Of a stretch of DNA of 64,000 nt, positions 1 to 11,799 are shown one piece after another. Under the pieces are notes generated by a model. That model did no database searches and had not been told where the DNA came from. It was given only the letters and a program-made list of their open reading frames with translations. The number at the start of each line of letters is the position of its first letter. Within the stretch, counting starts at the first letter, position 1. Source of the stretch: Schistosoma haematobium (Eukaryota > Platyhelminthes > Trematoda > Strigeidida > Schistosomatidae); assembly GCF_000699445.3 (NCBI RefSeq), contig NC_067200.1, positions 17,118,510 through 17,182,509 on the forward strand, in the 5' to 3' direction. The position numbers and the translations under genes were made by a program.

Positions 1-1374
1 CTTGGTGTACTTCCAGAGAAAAGTTTCCTAAGTTGTAACTCTAATCTGCGACATGTCGCAGATGGACTACTTTGCACTTTGAAGTGTTAAAGGTAAGTCC
101 GTTATCGTCTGCCCAACTTTGAAGTCTAGTCAGATCCTCCTGAAGTGCTTGTATATCGTCTTGGTTGCGTATCTCTCTCCAAAGTTTCACATCATCGGCA
201 AAAAGTAATAATTCTGACGTTACCTGTTGAGGAAGATTATTCATATAAATCAAGAACAGAAGAGGTCCTAGTACTGAGCCCTGAGGGACTCCACTTGGAC
301 ATTCCATAGCCTGAGATAAAGTGAAATTAACCCTGACCTTAAAATGTCGATTTTTCAGGTATGAAGTGAGCCAATCGATTAGAGGTGGTCTGATACACAA
401 TCGTATGAGCTTATTGATAAGACATGTATGGTTAACCTTATCAAAAACTTTTGAGAAATCTAGGTAGATGATATCAACCTTCCCCTTTTGTTCGAGGATG
501 CTTGTCCATCTGTCCACCGCAGTTATCAGGTTGGTAATACAAGAATAACCCTTCCTGAAACCATGCTGTTGGGGTGAGGAGAAATTTAAGGACAGTAAGT
601 AGTCATTTATACCGTCGCATATCAGGGACTCCATGATTTTTGAGGGTATGGAAAGAGAAGAGCCACCGGTTGGTAACTTGAAGGTTCGCTGCGTCGACCT
701 CCTTTGAAAATTGATGTGATATGAGCCAGCATCCAATTTTCCGGTAGTTTTCCTCGACTTAGCGAGTGTGAGAACATCACACTAAGCGGCGTTGCCAGGA
801 TTGAGGCTGCTTCCCTCAGTATAGCAGAATGGACCATGTCCGGGCCAAGAGAAGTGTCTAATCTTAAGTGCTGCAGTTTCCGGAACACCAAGCCTGCGCT
901 TAGGTTCACTTCGGAAAGTCCTGTGGAATTGCAAACGAAACTGTCATCAGTAAACTTAATGTCGTTCGGTTGAAATGTCTGGGAGTAATGTTTAGCCAGA
1001 AGGTTAGCGGCGTCTCCATCGTTGTTGGTTCGGGCCGTTAAGACCTAACAGTTGGAAAACTCCAGTTTCGGCTTGAGGAAGAGATGCTGCATAACGGAAT
1101 AAGCTTTTAGGATAAGAGGCAAATTTATCGATAAGCTTTGTCTGATACTGAAGCCTATCTTCTCTTATAGCCTTCGAGCATATGTTCCTCATACGTTTGT
1201 ATTGCCTGTACGCGCTGTTGTTATCAGCTCGTTTGTATTCTGCCCGACAGTGTATTTGTGTCTTAGCAAACGAAGTGTGCGGTTCTTGATGATTGTAGGT
1301 TGCTTGTAGCTATTGCGTGTTGTTTGAGGAACTGACTGCTTTGTAGCACATAAGAGAAAGTGCAGTAAGAAATC
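1..1374 (-). mobile_element. CR1-like LINE, reverse transcriptase part, cut by window edge
   Basis: This is the 3' coding part of a non-LTR retrotransposon read on the minus strand. A 231-residue open stretch (736-41) shows reverse-transcriptase motifs in order: YLDFSKVFDKV (motif A), SGVPQGSVLGPLLF (motif B) and LLLFADDVKLW (catalytic FADD). A second frame (909-622) carries the fingers region with SLGPDMVHSAIL and LPENWMLAHITSIFK, so a frameshift lies near 660-735. Codons at 1192-1004 and 1369-1189 belong to the linker between endonuclease and RT. The motif spelling fits the CR1/Jockey side, as in schistosome SR1-type elements (recalled, not searched). The element is interrupted at 1374/1375 by the LTR array and resumes at 7710. 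Frameshifts make it inactive. Its 3' end lies outside the window. Confidence 0.85.
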
Positions 1375-1539
1375 TGCGGTGTTTGAATGAACTGATGATA
1401 CTTTTGTATTCGTTGAATGCTCGATTTCTAATTCCAGATACAATACATTCGTTTGTGCTTGTGTCTTACTTGTTAATTCACTTGCGTTATTTCTGGGATT
1501 CCTAGTTCATACTACAATTCAAATCATTCAAATATTATA
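1375..1539 (+). repeat. LTR 1 (5' LTR) of the tandem array
   Basis: This 165-bp repeat begins with TG but ends in TA (ATTATA), not the usual CA. It recurs at 2919, 4460, 6003 and 7545. Its right edge is fixed by comparison with the last copy, where AATATTATA is followed by the target duplication rather than by internal sequence. No clear TATA box or AATAAA signal is visible inside it. Confidence 0.8.
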
Positions 1540-1562
1540 CTATCGTCGCGATAGAGCATGTG

Positions 1563-2715
1563 ATGGAAAAGTTAGATATTCATTCAACTTCAGAAGCTTT
1601 TAAGGATTATTTGGAAAGGTTTGAAATTTGGGTTATGACCAAGGAAGATACTGAGGATGTTAATATTGTGTCCTCACATTCACTGGAAAAGAAGCATTCA
1701 GCTTATTAAAAACTCTGGCTATGTCGGGAATGCCTATCTCGCTTCCTTATACACCTCTCAAGGAACTACTGCTTGACTATGTTAATTATACAAAGTTCGA
1801 ATGCGGTAAAAGAGGGAGATCTCGTAAAATGATTCATGAGGATATAAAAAATTCCACTACATTACTACGTCATCCAAACCCAGTGCATACTCAAGGTTAT
1901 GCAGATAATTCATTGAGTTTGGATGCAGTTCACGAGAATGGGGACAGGTTTGGTCAGTGTTCGTCCTGTTGCAAGTTCCACTCTTTTAATTAATGTAAAT
2001 TTCGTAATTCTAAGTGCTTTAAATGTGGTGATATTGGACATATTCAGTCAGTTTGTAATATTACTGTTCATCTTATTGAAACTAATATTAAGTCTTGCAA
2101 TACTGATTCTACCGAGTCGAGTATTTATAATGATGATTTACCTTTGTCAACGATTGCAATAGACAGTGTAGAGTCACATAGTAGTTCAGAGATAAATGAA
2201 ACTCAGAATTCTTACGAGACAACAGTTTCTAACCAACCGACTTATCAGATTTCTCATGTTATTGTATTAAATATGGTTTTTCCTAATGACTCACATATTT
2301 CTGATGAAATTTCTTACAAATCTGAAGAAAATATGTTGAGTGAACATAATTATGATGGAAACCTGATGTGGTTTTGATGGATGCTGATTTTCCTAACGAT
2401 CCTTTGCTCTGCAATGACATTCCTAATAAATTTGAGGAAACTATTCCAGAAGAGTCAAGTCTTAATGTCATATCAAATATTATTTGTCCTCATAATTCAT
2501 TTGTTTCTTGTGGAAAACTTGTTCAATACGAAGCACGAGTATTAAATGAGCTCGATTCTGATTACAATTCAGATTATTTCATATCAACTTCTGTTCATCC
2601 TTATCACAAATTCACTTTCAGTGTATACTGGAATCAATGTGAGAAATATGTTTTAAATGAAGCCACGTTATTCATAACTGGGGGAAAAATCTATGGTTCT
2701 TATTCTAGATATTAA
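1563..2715 (+). pseudogene. Broken gag-like gene of LTR unit 1
   Basis: A short frame starts at 1563 (48 codons, stop at 1707-1709) and resembles the N-terminus of trematode LTR-element Gag. After a frameshift near 1663-1672 the protein continues in frame 2 (1700-1990), meets a TAA at 1991-1993 and goes on to 2377. This stretch includes the CCHC zinc knuckle CFKCGDIGHIQSVC at 2015-2056, which binds nucleic acid in Gag nucleocapsids. A further shifted frame runs 2368-2715 and is rich in acidic, Ser and Asn residues. No protease, RT, RNase H or integrase motif was found. Unit 1 keeps six A at about 1847, and the other units keep five, which adds a frameshift in them. Confidence 0.7.
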
Positions 2716-3106
2716 TGATTTCAGTATAAAACCGACATTCTGATTGTATACAATTCCGGGTCTGTTCCGATTTCGTTTGTTAATTCCAATACTAATGGCA
2801 CATTCTAGATACTACAAAGTTTTTATACAATAAAATGTCGGACAGACTCAGGATGAACTTAAGAAGAAGATGTATAACCGATTACAAGCACCTATACTCC
2901 CATTTAAGCTGCGGCGGATGCGGTGTTTGAATGAACTGATGATACTTTTGTATTCGTTGAATGCTCGATTTCTAATTCCAGATACAATACATTCGTTTGT
3001 GCTTGTGTCTTACTTGTTAATTCACTTGCGTTATTTCTGGGATTCCTAGTTCATACTACAATTCAAATCATTCAAATATTATACTATCGTCGCGATAGAG
3101 CATGTG

Positions 3107-4284
3107 ATGGAAAAGTTAGATATTCATTCAACTTCAGAAGCTTTTAAGGATTATTTGGAAAGGTTTGAAATTTGGGTTATGACCAAGGAAGATACTGAGG
3201 ATGTTAATATTGTGTCCTCACATTCACTGGAAAAGAAGCATTCAGCTTATTAAAAACTCTGGCTATGTCGGGAATGCCTATCTCGCTTCCTTATACACCT
3301 CTCAAGGAACTACTGCTTGACTATGTTAATTATACAAAGTTCGAATGCGGTAAAAGAGGGAGATCTCGTAAAATGATTCATGAGGATATAAAAATTCCAC
3401 TACATTACTACGTCATCCAAACCCAGTGCATACTCAAGGTTATGCAGATAATTCATTGAGTTTGGATGCAGTTCACGAGAATGGGGACAGGTTTGGTCAG
3501 TGTTCGTCCTGTTGCAAGTTCCACTCTTTTAATTAATGTAAATTTCGTAATTCTAAGTGCTTTAAATGTGGTGATATTGGACATATTCAGTCAGTTTGTA
3601 ATATTACTGTTCATCTTATTGAAACTAATATTAAGTCTTGCAATACTGATTCTACCGAGTCGAGTATTTATAATGATGATTTACCTTTGTCAACGATTGC
3701 AATAGACAGTGTAGAGTCACATAGTAGTTCAGAGATAAATGAAACTCAGAATTCTTACGAGACAACAGTTTCTAACCAACCGACTTATCAGATTTCTCAT
3801 GTTATTGTATTAAATATGGTTTTCCTAATGACTCACATATTTCTGATGAAATTTCTTACAAATCTGAAGAAAATATGTTGAGTGAACATAATTATGATGG
3901 AAACCTGATGTGGTTTTGATGGATGCTGATTTTCCTAACGATCCTTTGCTCTGCAATGACATTCCTAATAAATTTGAGGAAACTATTCCAGAAGAGTCAA
4001 GTCTTAATGTCATATCAAATATTATTTGTCCTCATAATTCATTTGTTTCTTGTGGAAAACTTGTTCAATACGAAGCACGAGTATTAAATGAGCTCGATTC
4101 TGATTACAATTCAGATTATTTCATATCAACTTCTGTTCATCCTTATCACAAATTCACTTTCAGTGTATACTGGAATCAATGTGAGAAATATGTTTTAAAT
4201 GAAGCCACGTTATTCATAACTGGGGAAAAATCTATGGTTCTTATTCTAGATATTAATGATTTCAGTATAAAACCGACATTCTGA
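3107..4284 (+). pseudogene. Broken gag-like gene of LTR unit 2
   Basis: The layout, frameshift and stop codons match unit 1, with one base fewer in each of three runs: A near 3391, T near 3819 and G near 4222. The last change fuses the final frame to a slightly longer C-terminus (3910-4284). The zinc knuckle is present. Same product family as unit 1 and presumed nonfunctional. Confidence 0.65.
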
Positions 4285-4647
4285 TTGTATACAATTCCGG
4301 GTCTGTTCCGATTTCGTTTGTTAATTCCAATACTAATGGCACATTCTAGATACTACAAAGTTTTTATACAATAAAATGTCGGACAGACTCAGGATGAACT
4401 TAAGAAGAAGATGTATAACCGATTACAAGCACCTATACTCCCATTTAAGCTGCGGCGGATGCGGTGTTTGAATGAACTGATGATACTTTTGTATTCGTTG
4501 AATGCTCGATTTCTAATTCCAGATACAATACATTCGTTTGTGCTTGTGTCTTACTTGTTAATTCACTTGCGTTATTTCTGGGATTCCTAGTTCATACTAC
4601 AATTCAAATCATTCAAATATTATACTATCGTCGCGATAGAGCATGTG

Positions 4648-5799
4648 ATGGAAAAGTTAGATATTCATTCAACTTCAGAAGCTTTTAAGGATTATTTGGA
4701 AAGGTTTGAAATTTGGGTTATGACCAAGGAAGATACTGAGGATGTTAATATTGTGTCCTCACATTCACTGGAAAAGAAGCATTCAGCTTATTAAAAACTC
4801 TGGCTATGTCGGGAATGCCTATCTCGCTTCCTTATACACCTCTCAAGGAACTACTGCTTGACTATGTTAATTATACAAAGTTCGAATGCGGTAAAAGAGG
4901 GAGATCTCGTAAAATGATTCATGAGGATATAAAAATTCCACTACATTACTACGTCATCCAAACCCAGTGCATACTCAAGGTTATGCAGATAATTCATTGA
5001 GTTTGGATGCAGTTCACGAGAATGGGGACAGGTTTGGTCAGTGTTCGTCCTGTTGCAAGTTCCACTCTTTTAATTAATGTAAATTTCGTAATTCTAAGTG
5101 CTTTAAATGTGGTGATATTGGACATATTCAGTCAGTTTGTAATATTACTGTTCATCTTATTGAAACTAATATTAAGTCTTGCAATACTGATTCTACCGAG
5201 TCGAGTATTTATAATGATGATTTACCTTTGTCAACGATTGCAATAGACAGTGTAGAGTCACATAGTAGTTCAGAGATAAATGAAACTCAGAATTCTTACG
5301 AGACAACAGTTTCTAACCAACCGACTTATCAGATTTCTCATGTTATTGTATTAAATATGGTTTTTCCTAATGACTCACATATTTCTGATGAAATTTCTTA
5401 CAAATCTGAAGAAAATATGTTGAGTGAACATAATTATGATGGAAACCTGATGTGGTTTTGATGGATGCTGATTTTCCTAACGATCCTTTGCTCTGCAATG
5501 ACATTCCTAATAAATTTGAGGAAACTATTCCAGAAGAGTCAAGTCTTAATGTCATATCAAATATTATTTGTCCTCATAATTCATTTGTTTCTTGTGGAAA
5601 ACTTGTTCAATACGAAGCACGAGTATTAAATGAGCTCGATTCTGATTACAATTCAGATTATTTCATATCAACTTCTGTTCATCCTTATCACAAATTCACT
5701 TTCAGTGTATACTGGAATCAATGTGAGAAATATGTTTTAAATGAAGCCACGTTATTCATAACTGGGGGAAAAATCTATGGTTCTTATTCTAGATATTAA
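4648..5799 (+). pseudogene. Broken gag-like gene of LTR unit 3
   Basis: Identical in layout to units 1 and 2. It differs from unit 1 only by the shorter A run near 4932. It shares the upstream frameshift and the TAA before the zinc knuckle. Confidence 0.65.
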
Positions 5800-6190
5800 T
5801 GATTTCAGTATAAAACCGACATTCTGATTGTATACAATTCCGGGTCTGTTCCGATTTCGTTTGTTAATTCCAATACTAATGGCACATTCTAGATACTACA
5901 AAGTTTTTATACAATAAAATGTCGGACAGACTCAGGATGAACTTAAGAAGAAGATGTATAACCGATTACAAGCACCTATACTCCCATTTAAGCTGCGGCG
6001 GATGCGGTGTTTGAATGAACTGATGATACTTTTGTATTCGTTGAATGCTCGATTTCTAATTCCAGATACAATACATTCGTTTGTGCTTGTGTCTTACTTG
6101 TTAATTCACTTGCGTTATTTCTGGGATTCCTAGTTCATACTACAATTCAAATCATTCAAATATTATACTATCGTCGCGATAGAGCATGTG

Positions 6191-7341
6191 ATGGAAAAGT
6201 TAGATATTCATTCAACTTCAGAAGCTTTTAAGGATTATTTGGAAAGGTTTGAAATTTGGGTTATGACCAAGGAAGATACTGAGGATGTTAATATTGTGTC
6301 CTCACATTCACTGGAAAAGAAGCATTCAGCTTATTAAAAACTCTGGCTATGTCGGGAATGCCTATCTCGCTTCCTTATACACCTCTCAAGGAACTACTGC
6401 TTGACTATGTTAATTATACAAAGTTCGAATGCGGTAAAAGAGGGAGATCTCGTAAAATGATTCATGAGGATATAAAAATTCCACTACATTACTACGTCAT
6501 CCAAACCCAGTGCATACTCAAGGTTATGCAGATAATTCATTGAGTTTGGATGCAGTTCACGAGAATGGGGACAGGTTTGGTCAGTGTTCGTCCTGTTGCA
6601 AGTTCCACTCTTTTAATTAATGTAAATTTCGTAATTCTAAGTGCTTTAAATGTGGTGATATTGGACATATTCAGTCAGTTTGTAATATTACTGTTCATCT
6701 TATTGAAACTAATATTAAGTCTTGCAATACTGATTCTACCGAGTCGAGTATTTATAATGATGATTTACCTTTGTCAACGATTGCAATAGACAGTGTAGAG
6801 TCACATAGTAGTTCAGAGATAAATGAAACTCAGAATTCTTACGAGACAACAGTTTCTAACCAACCGACTTATCAGATTTCTCATGTTATTGTATTAAATA
6901 TGGTTTTCCTAATGACTCACATATTTCTGATGAAATTTCTTACAAATCTGAAGAAAATATGTTGAGTGAACATAATTATGATGGAAACCTGATGTGGTTT
7001 TGATGGATGCTGATTTTCCTAACGATCCTTTGCTCTGCAATGACATTCCTAATAAATTTGAGGAAACTATTCCAGAAGAGTCAAGTCTTAATGTCATATC
7101 AAATATTATTTGTCCTCATAATTCATTTGTTTCTTGTGGAAAACTTGTTCAATACGAAGCACGAGTATTAAATGAGCTCGATTCTGATTACAATTCAGAT
7201 TATTTCATATCAACTTCTGTTCATCCTTATCACAAATTCACTTTCAGTGTATACTGGAATCAATGTGAGAAATATGTTTTAAATGAAGCCACGTTATTCA
7301 TAACTGGGGGAAAAATCTATGGTTCTTATTCTAGATATTAA
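6191..7341 (+). pseudogene. Broken gag-like gene of LTR unit 4
   Basis: Same layout. It differs from unit 1 by the shorter A run near 6475 and the shorter T run near 6903. All disabling changes of the other units are shared, so the damage predates the amplification. Confidence 0.65.
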
Positions 7342-7544
7342 TGATTTCAGTATAAAACCGACATTCTGATTGTATACAATTCCGGGTCTGTTCCGATTTC
7401 GTTTGTTAATTCCAATACTAATGGCACATTCTAGATACTACAAAGTTTTTATACAATAAAATGTCGGACAGACTCAGGATGAACTTAAGAAGAAGATGTA
7501 TAACCGATTACAAGCACCTATACTCCCATTTAAGCTGCGGCGGA

Positions 7545-7709
7545 TGCGGTGTTTGAATGAACTGATGATACTTTTGTATTCGTTGAATGCTCGATTTCTA
7601 ATTCCAGATACAATACATTCGTTTGTGCTTGTGTCTTACTTGTTAATTCACTTGCGTTATTTCTGGGATTCCTAGTTCATACTACAATTCAAATCATTCA
7701 AATATTATA
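7545..7709 (+). repeat. LTR 5 (3' LTR) of the tandem array
   Basis: This copy closes the array and is followed directly by AAATC (7710-7714). Upstream there is only a weak purine-rich stretch (GGCGGA) where a polypurine tract would be expected. Confidence 0.8.
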
Positions 7710-10050
7710 AAATCCCAATTAGCATGCACATCAAGTTGAGGGTGAACATCCCAATCCACTTGTTGTAGATAGTCCTGTAGAGTTGACACATTCAACCGTT
7801 TGAAATTCCAGCGCACGTTGTTGGTGTGGTATCTTAGCTCTGTTTTGCAGACAAAACTGATGGCTATGATGGCGTGATCGCTCTTCCCCAGGATTGAGAG
7901 ATAGTCAACTAGAAATTCTTCGTTTGTAAATACCCAGACTAAGCGCAACGGCGTCTGACTGTTTCTCCAAGGAGTTGCGGATTTCACATTCTTGTATAAT
8001 CCCAGATCCTCAGTGAGGTTGAAGATCCGAGCTTCGGTTGAGTTTTCACCTCTAATATACGTATGTTCCGCGAAATTGAGTCTAGGGAGAGTGAAGTTCC
8101 CTCGAATCAGGAAATGTGTGAATCCGAGACGCGTAGAGTGGAATAGTCCTTCCAGCATACGACTGTCATATTCGATTTCTGCAATGGGCTTCATGTAGGT
8201 GACCCCGACTAGGCACCTCGAAGTGGTAGACAATCTTACTGAGCAACATACGGGTTCATCAAGACTGATAAGCTCTTGGTTGTGAACTTTGTGTACCTCC
8301 AGGCAGGATCGTATGTATAGGGCTATCCCACTCCCAATTCCTGTTTTTCTGTCGTTGCGAAACGAAGACATCCCAGGTATTGCTAGCTTCTGGTTCGTAA
8401 TCTGAGATATCTGAGTTTCAAATATTCCTATCATATGAACCTTATTAGCATTGCTTAGTTCACATAGCTCATCCATTTTATTTGGTAGACTCGCGGCCTT
8501 CATGTATAAGAAGTTTATACTTTCCATTTGAAACACGTGAGCTTCTTCCTGTTCGTCTGTACGAGCCTTACGTGAAAGGACAAGTAGCCTACCTATATGA
8601 GGTTTGCCGTGGTGGTAGGCCCTGTCCTTTACACGTTTTTTTATCGTCCAGACAGTCCACAAGTGGAATGATTAGCTCCAACTTGCCTTTGTGTTTGGTC
8701 CTAGCTTCGTATGGCCTATCCGGGTGCATGTGGATTCCAGGTGGCCGTCGACGTCTGTTGGCAAAAATGCTTCCAGTGTTGCAGCCGCCATATAAGAGGA
8801 TGGGAAAGTTATCCTCATTACCAGAGTCTAGAACCACCGTCCTTCTTGGCTAGTCTCACCACATGTTGAGTCAGTATGTTTTTGAGCCTCACGGACTGTT
8901 TGACGAATTTCCATTCCCTAATATCAGAGTTTACTTGACTAGAGTCCGTGTTTTCCGGTACACCTTGCACAATTATATTTCTTCCGCGGAAAAACTTCTC
9001 GCGAGATTCTTTACGGATGTTCCGGATGAGATTGCGCTCAGAATACTGTGTGTCGGGCAGTATTCTTACGTTCCCATCGGATTTCAGTATATGACTTGCT
9101 AACAGGACATCCTCTGCGTCAGTAGCATTCCTAAGTGTTACACGAAGTAGCCTCGGGTGATTTTGATGCTTAGTTTCCTTTCTCCTAGTAAGCCGTCAAG
9201 GCTCTATTCTAGGAAGTTCAATTTTCTGGTTCAATTTACCCCAGAGAATTCTGTCATTTTTGTCCTGAAAACTGAGAGGAAGGTCAGGGCTGTCTTTGAA
9301 GTTCATGATTATGAGAGGGTCATCACAAATCATTATTTTTTCCCCAGGTTTTTCGGTGCGTGCGGGTTCAGCACCTTGTTGTTTGGAGATCGAAGCACGT
9401 TTCTGATTCCTAGGCTCTTTGATGACCGGACGGACATTCTTTGCGGTAGACTATGCGGTCAAGTCACCTGTTGATTTCCGCACAATACTTGCGATGTTCA
9501 GCTTAAACGGTGACGCCTGTTCCTTTCAAACTCTGTCAACGTGGGTCCAATCACCGACAGAGTTCTCGGGAACCGCCGTTGCATTAAAGGACCTTGAGCT
9601 GGGAGACCCGAGTTTACTGAGGGAGTCTATTACCGTCGACATTGTGATGATTCGGAGTTTCAACATGTCATCATGAGTGCTAATTCATGCCCCATCAATG
9701 GTAGACCTCTCGGCAACCCTATTCTTGTTTTCGTTGTGCGCCCTTGTTTGTCCACCCATTTTATGACTATCTTTTTCCAAGTTTGCTGACAAATTTTTCC
9801 GCAGACCTGTCAATAGGACAAAGACGTTACTCAGCAGGACTACAGCATCTGTGCTGCGCGTAACACATTCCGACTTATGATCCGACTTGCTGAGTCTGTT
9901 GCGAGCAACTGCTGTGAGATCTGTGCACGCTTCGTGGAACCAACCTTTGAAGTTGTCGCACTGCATGCCAGATGTAACAGCAAAACAGCATTCAGGTCGT
10001 TTGCATGAATTTTTCATGGCAATATTGACGTAAACTCTGTTATAGATGCT
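7710..10050 (-). mobile_element. CR1-like LINE, ORF1 and endonuclease part
   Basis: This is the 5' part of the LINE whose RT lies at 1-1374. The 8662-7710 frame encodes an APE-type endonuclease region (LYMKAASLPNKMDEL, then LVGVTYMKP and GKSDHAIIAISF), so ORF2 starts near 8557. Upstream, a frame open from about 9150 down to 8818 and another at 8837-8589 look like the RNA-binding part of ORF1. The 10017-9685 frame has a Cys/His cluster (CQCD-type spacing with WFHEAC) like the PHD fingers found in CR1 ORF1 proteins. Several frameshifts separate these blocks, so the copy is dead. The 5' end is not defined by a visible target duplication. Confidence 0.75.
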
Positions 10051-11799
10051 AGCAAAAGCCTAAAACCGTTAAAAAATGCACTAAGAAGCACACTCAATAC
10101 GGGCAAAAATGGATAAAAACGGATGAGATAAACTGAACAAGCCTTTACGTGAAAAACTGAAAAGGAAACCGAATAGTAGTCTGAGCCAAAACCACAGTTA
10201 ACTATCAAGTTGGGTGAAACTCAGAGTGAAGAGCTGAACTTACTTAAGCTCCACCATCAATGAAATTTGTACCGGTGTATGTCTACTAGATACAGAAACG
10301 CTCTACTCATTATGACCTATGAATCAAAACCTTCACCCGTCGTTGGCATAAGTGCTGGGGTAAACGCTATTACTGTGCATGTTAATCAACGAACTTAAGG
10401 GTAGAATATGAGGGAATTTGATGAAGAAGTCCACAAGGTATACGTTTCGAAAGAAACGAAACCTGAAAGACGCTTAAAAATTCAACATTACTTTTGACCT
10501 TTTGAATAAGCAAGTTCGCATGGACTCAGTAGCTTTTCCAGAAGTTCCGTGTTTGCAAGTAAATGAGTGTGAGGATGTTGTAATTGAGGCATCTGGTAGA
10601 AGAGTAGTTGATCAGGACAACTAGACCTACTATACAGTGTTCCAACCTTGATTTTATTGTGATTTTCGGTCTTGCTCTTCACTCTGTGTTCGGATAACTT
10701 GGCACAAGCACTACAGAATCGATCCTGACACCGTCTAAGATGTTCCTACAACCTCACATTGAAGTCCACAACGTTTTTACATCTCCCCTTCAAAATAGAC
10801 GTAGATCTCCCAGACTAAGTACAGAGACGGGCAAGTAGGTGGGTAATAGGGTCAAGGAACAAATTTTACGAAGACAGACTCGGAAGTCTGAGATTATGAT
10901 TGCTCAGCCATTGGAGGACAAAAGGTGATCTGATGTTGGCATACGACATACAAAGTATGTCGAGTCATCCCAACACGTACATGTCACTGAAACATCATTA
11001 TCATGATCTTCACGACAACTCTCGGAAGACTGCACATTAAGAAATGAACATCCAGGTAGGCTCTCAATTTTTCCCATTAAATGTCGCACCTATTCGGAAT
11101 GCTCTCCAATGTATGGTAACCACAGCCTTTCAGTGGACGTGGCGAATAAAAATTAAAAACGGAGCAAAATTAGCTACATAATCTAGTTATTTAATTAAAA
11201 ATACATTATGAAATGACAAATACTGTGGTTACTTGAACGCACAAATGACAGTGTGCGATACATTAATATTACATGGTTGCGTTGCGGATAAGATCATCCC
11301 AAGAGGAGACTTGGCAAACACGTACTCACTCACGCGTTGACTTGTACCGCTTGGAAGAGCTGTGTCTGATGCGTGTCTGATAATTTACCACTGTTATAAC
11401 TGCTGCATATCATTAACCACTTTCTATCTCTTCTATTATCATCTCCGTCCTCCTCGTTCTGTCAATTCTGCCTTCCCATATTGTCTTCATCCATAACTTA
11501 TTTCGTTATTTCTTACGTTATTTTTCGAAATAATCGTCGTCTGCTGCCATGTGCATTTTCATTTATTACTCTTAATTTTCCTCTCAACAACTTTTCTTTT
11601 TGATAATATTAATTCTTTGTCGTTCAGAAGTGGTTAGTGTCGTTGTGTGGCCAAACAATTATGTATTAAACATTTGAAAAGCCTTGAATCGTTCTGATTT
11701 ATTGAGTAGGGTGGTCAAGGAAAATAATCCACCTATACATTCAAAATATTGGATATTGCGTGGCACACTCAAACCTGTCGCTACTTGTGTATTAGTCAG
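10051..11799. other. Intergenic region upstream of PSMD13
   Basis: No convincing gene was found. Short open frames here lack family resemblance. The region just before the PSMD13 start is AT-rich and should contain its promoter and 5' UTR, but no clear TATA box or spliced-leader acceptor could be fixed. Confidence 0.4.

Larger units (their letters stand above)
1375..7709 (+). mobile_element. Tandem array of a gag-only LTR retroelement (5 LTRs, 4 internal regions)
   Basis: Four consecutive units start at 1375, 2919, 4460 and 6003 (lengths 1544, 1541, 1543, 1542). A fifth partial unit of 165 bp (7545-7709) equals the first 165 bp of each unit. The structure is therefore LTR-internal four times plus a closing LTR. 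Each LTR starts TGCGGTGTTTG and ends AATATTATA. AAATC flanks the array at 1370-1374 and 7710-7714, a 5-bp target duplication as LTR-element integrases make. The surrounding CR1 reading frame becomes continuous once the array and one AAATC copy are disregarded. Unit length differences are accounted for by three homopolymer runs. Internal regions keep only gag-like sequence, so the element is non-autonomous. The strand is set by the gag frame. Assembly duplication cannot be excluded from sequence alone. Confidence 0.85.

Noticed and set aside
1375..1539. Hammerhead ribozyme in the LTR, as in retrozymes
   Set aside because: CTGATGA is present at about 1393, but no GAAA follows a stem II at the right place; the sequence reads GTTGAATG instead.
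2283..7097. 62-codon minus-strand frame repeated in each LTR unit
   Set aside because: It is antisense to gag and identical only because the units are identical.
1375..7709. Satellite DNA or CRISPR-like array
   Set aside because: The 1.54-kb unit, the terminal partial copy equal to the start, the target duplication and the zinc knuckle all fit an LTR element better.
9157..9676. Plus-strand open frames at 9157-9474 and 9419-9676
   Set aside because: They lie opposite the ORF1 region of the minus-strand LINE, whose composition keeps the other strand open.
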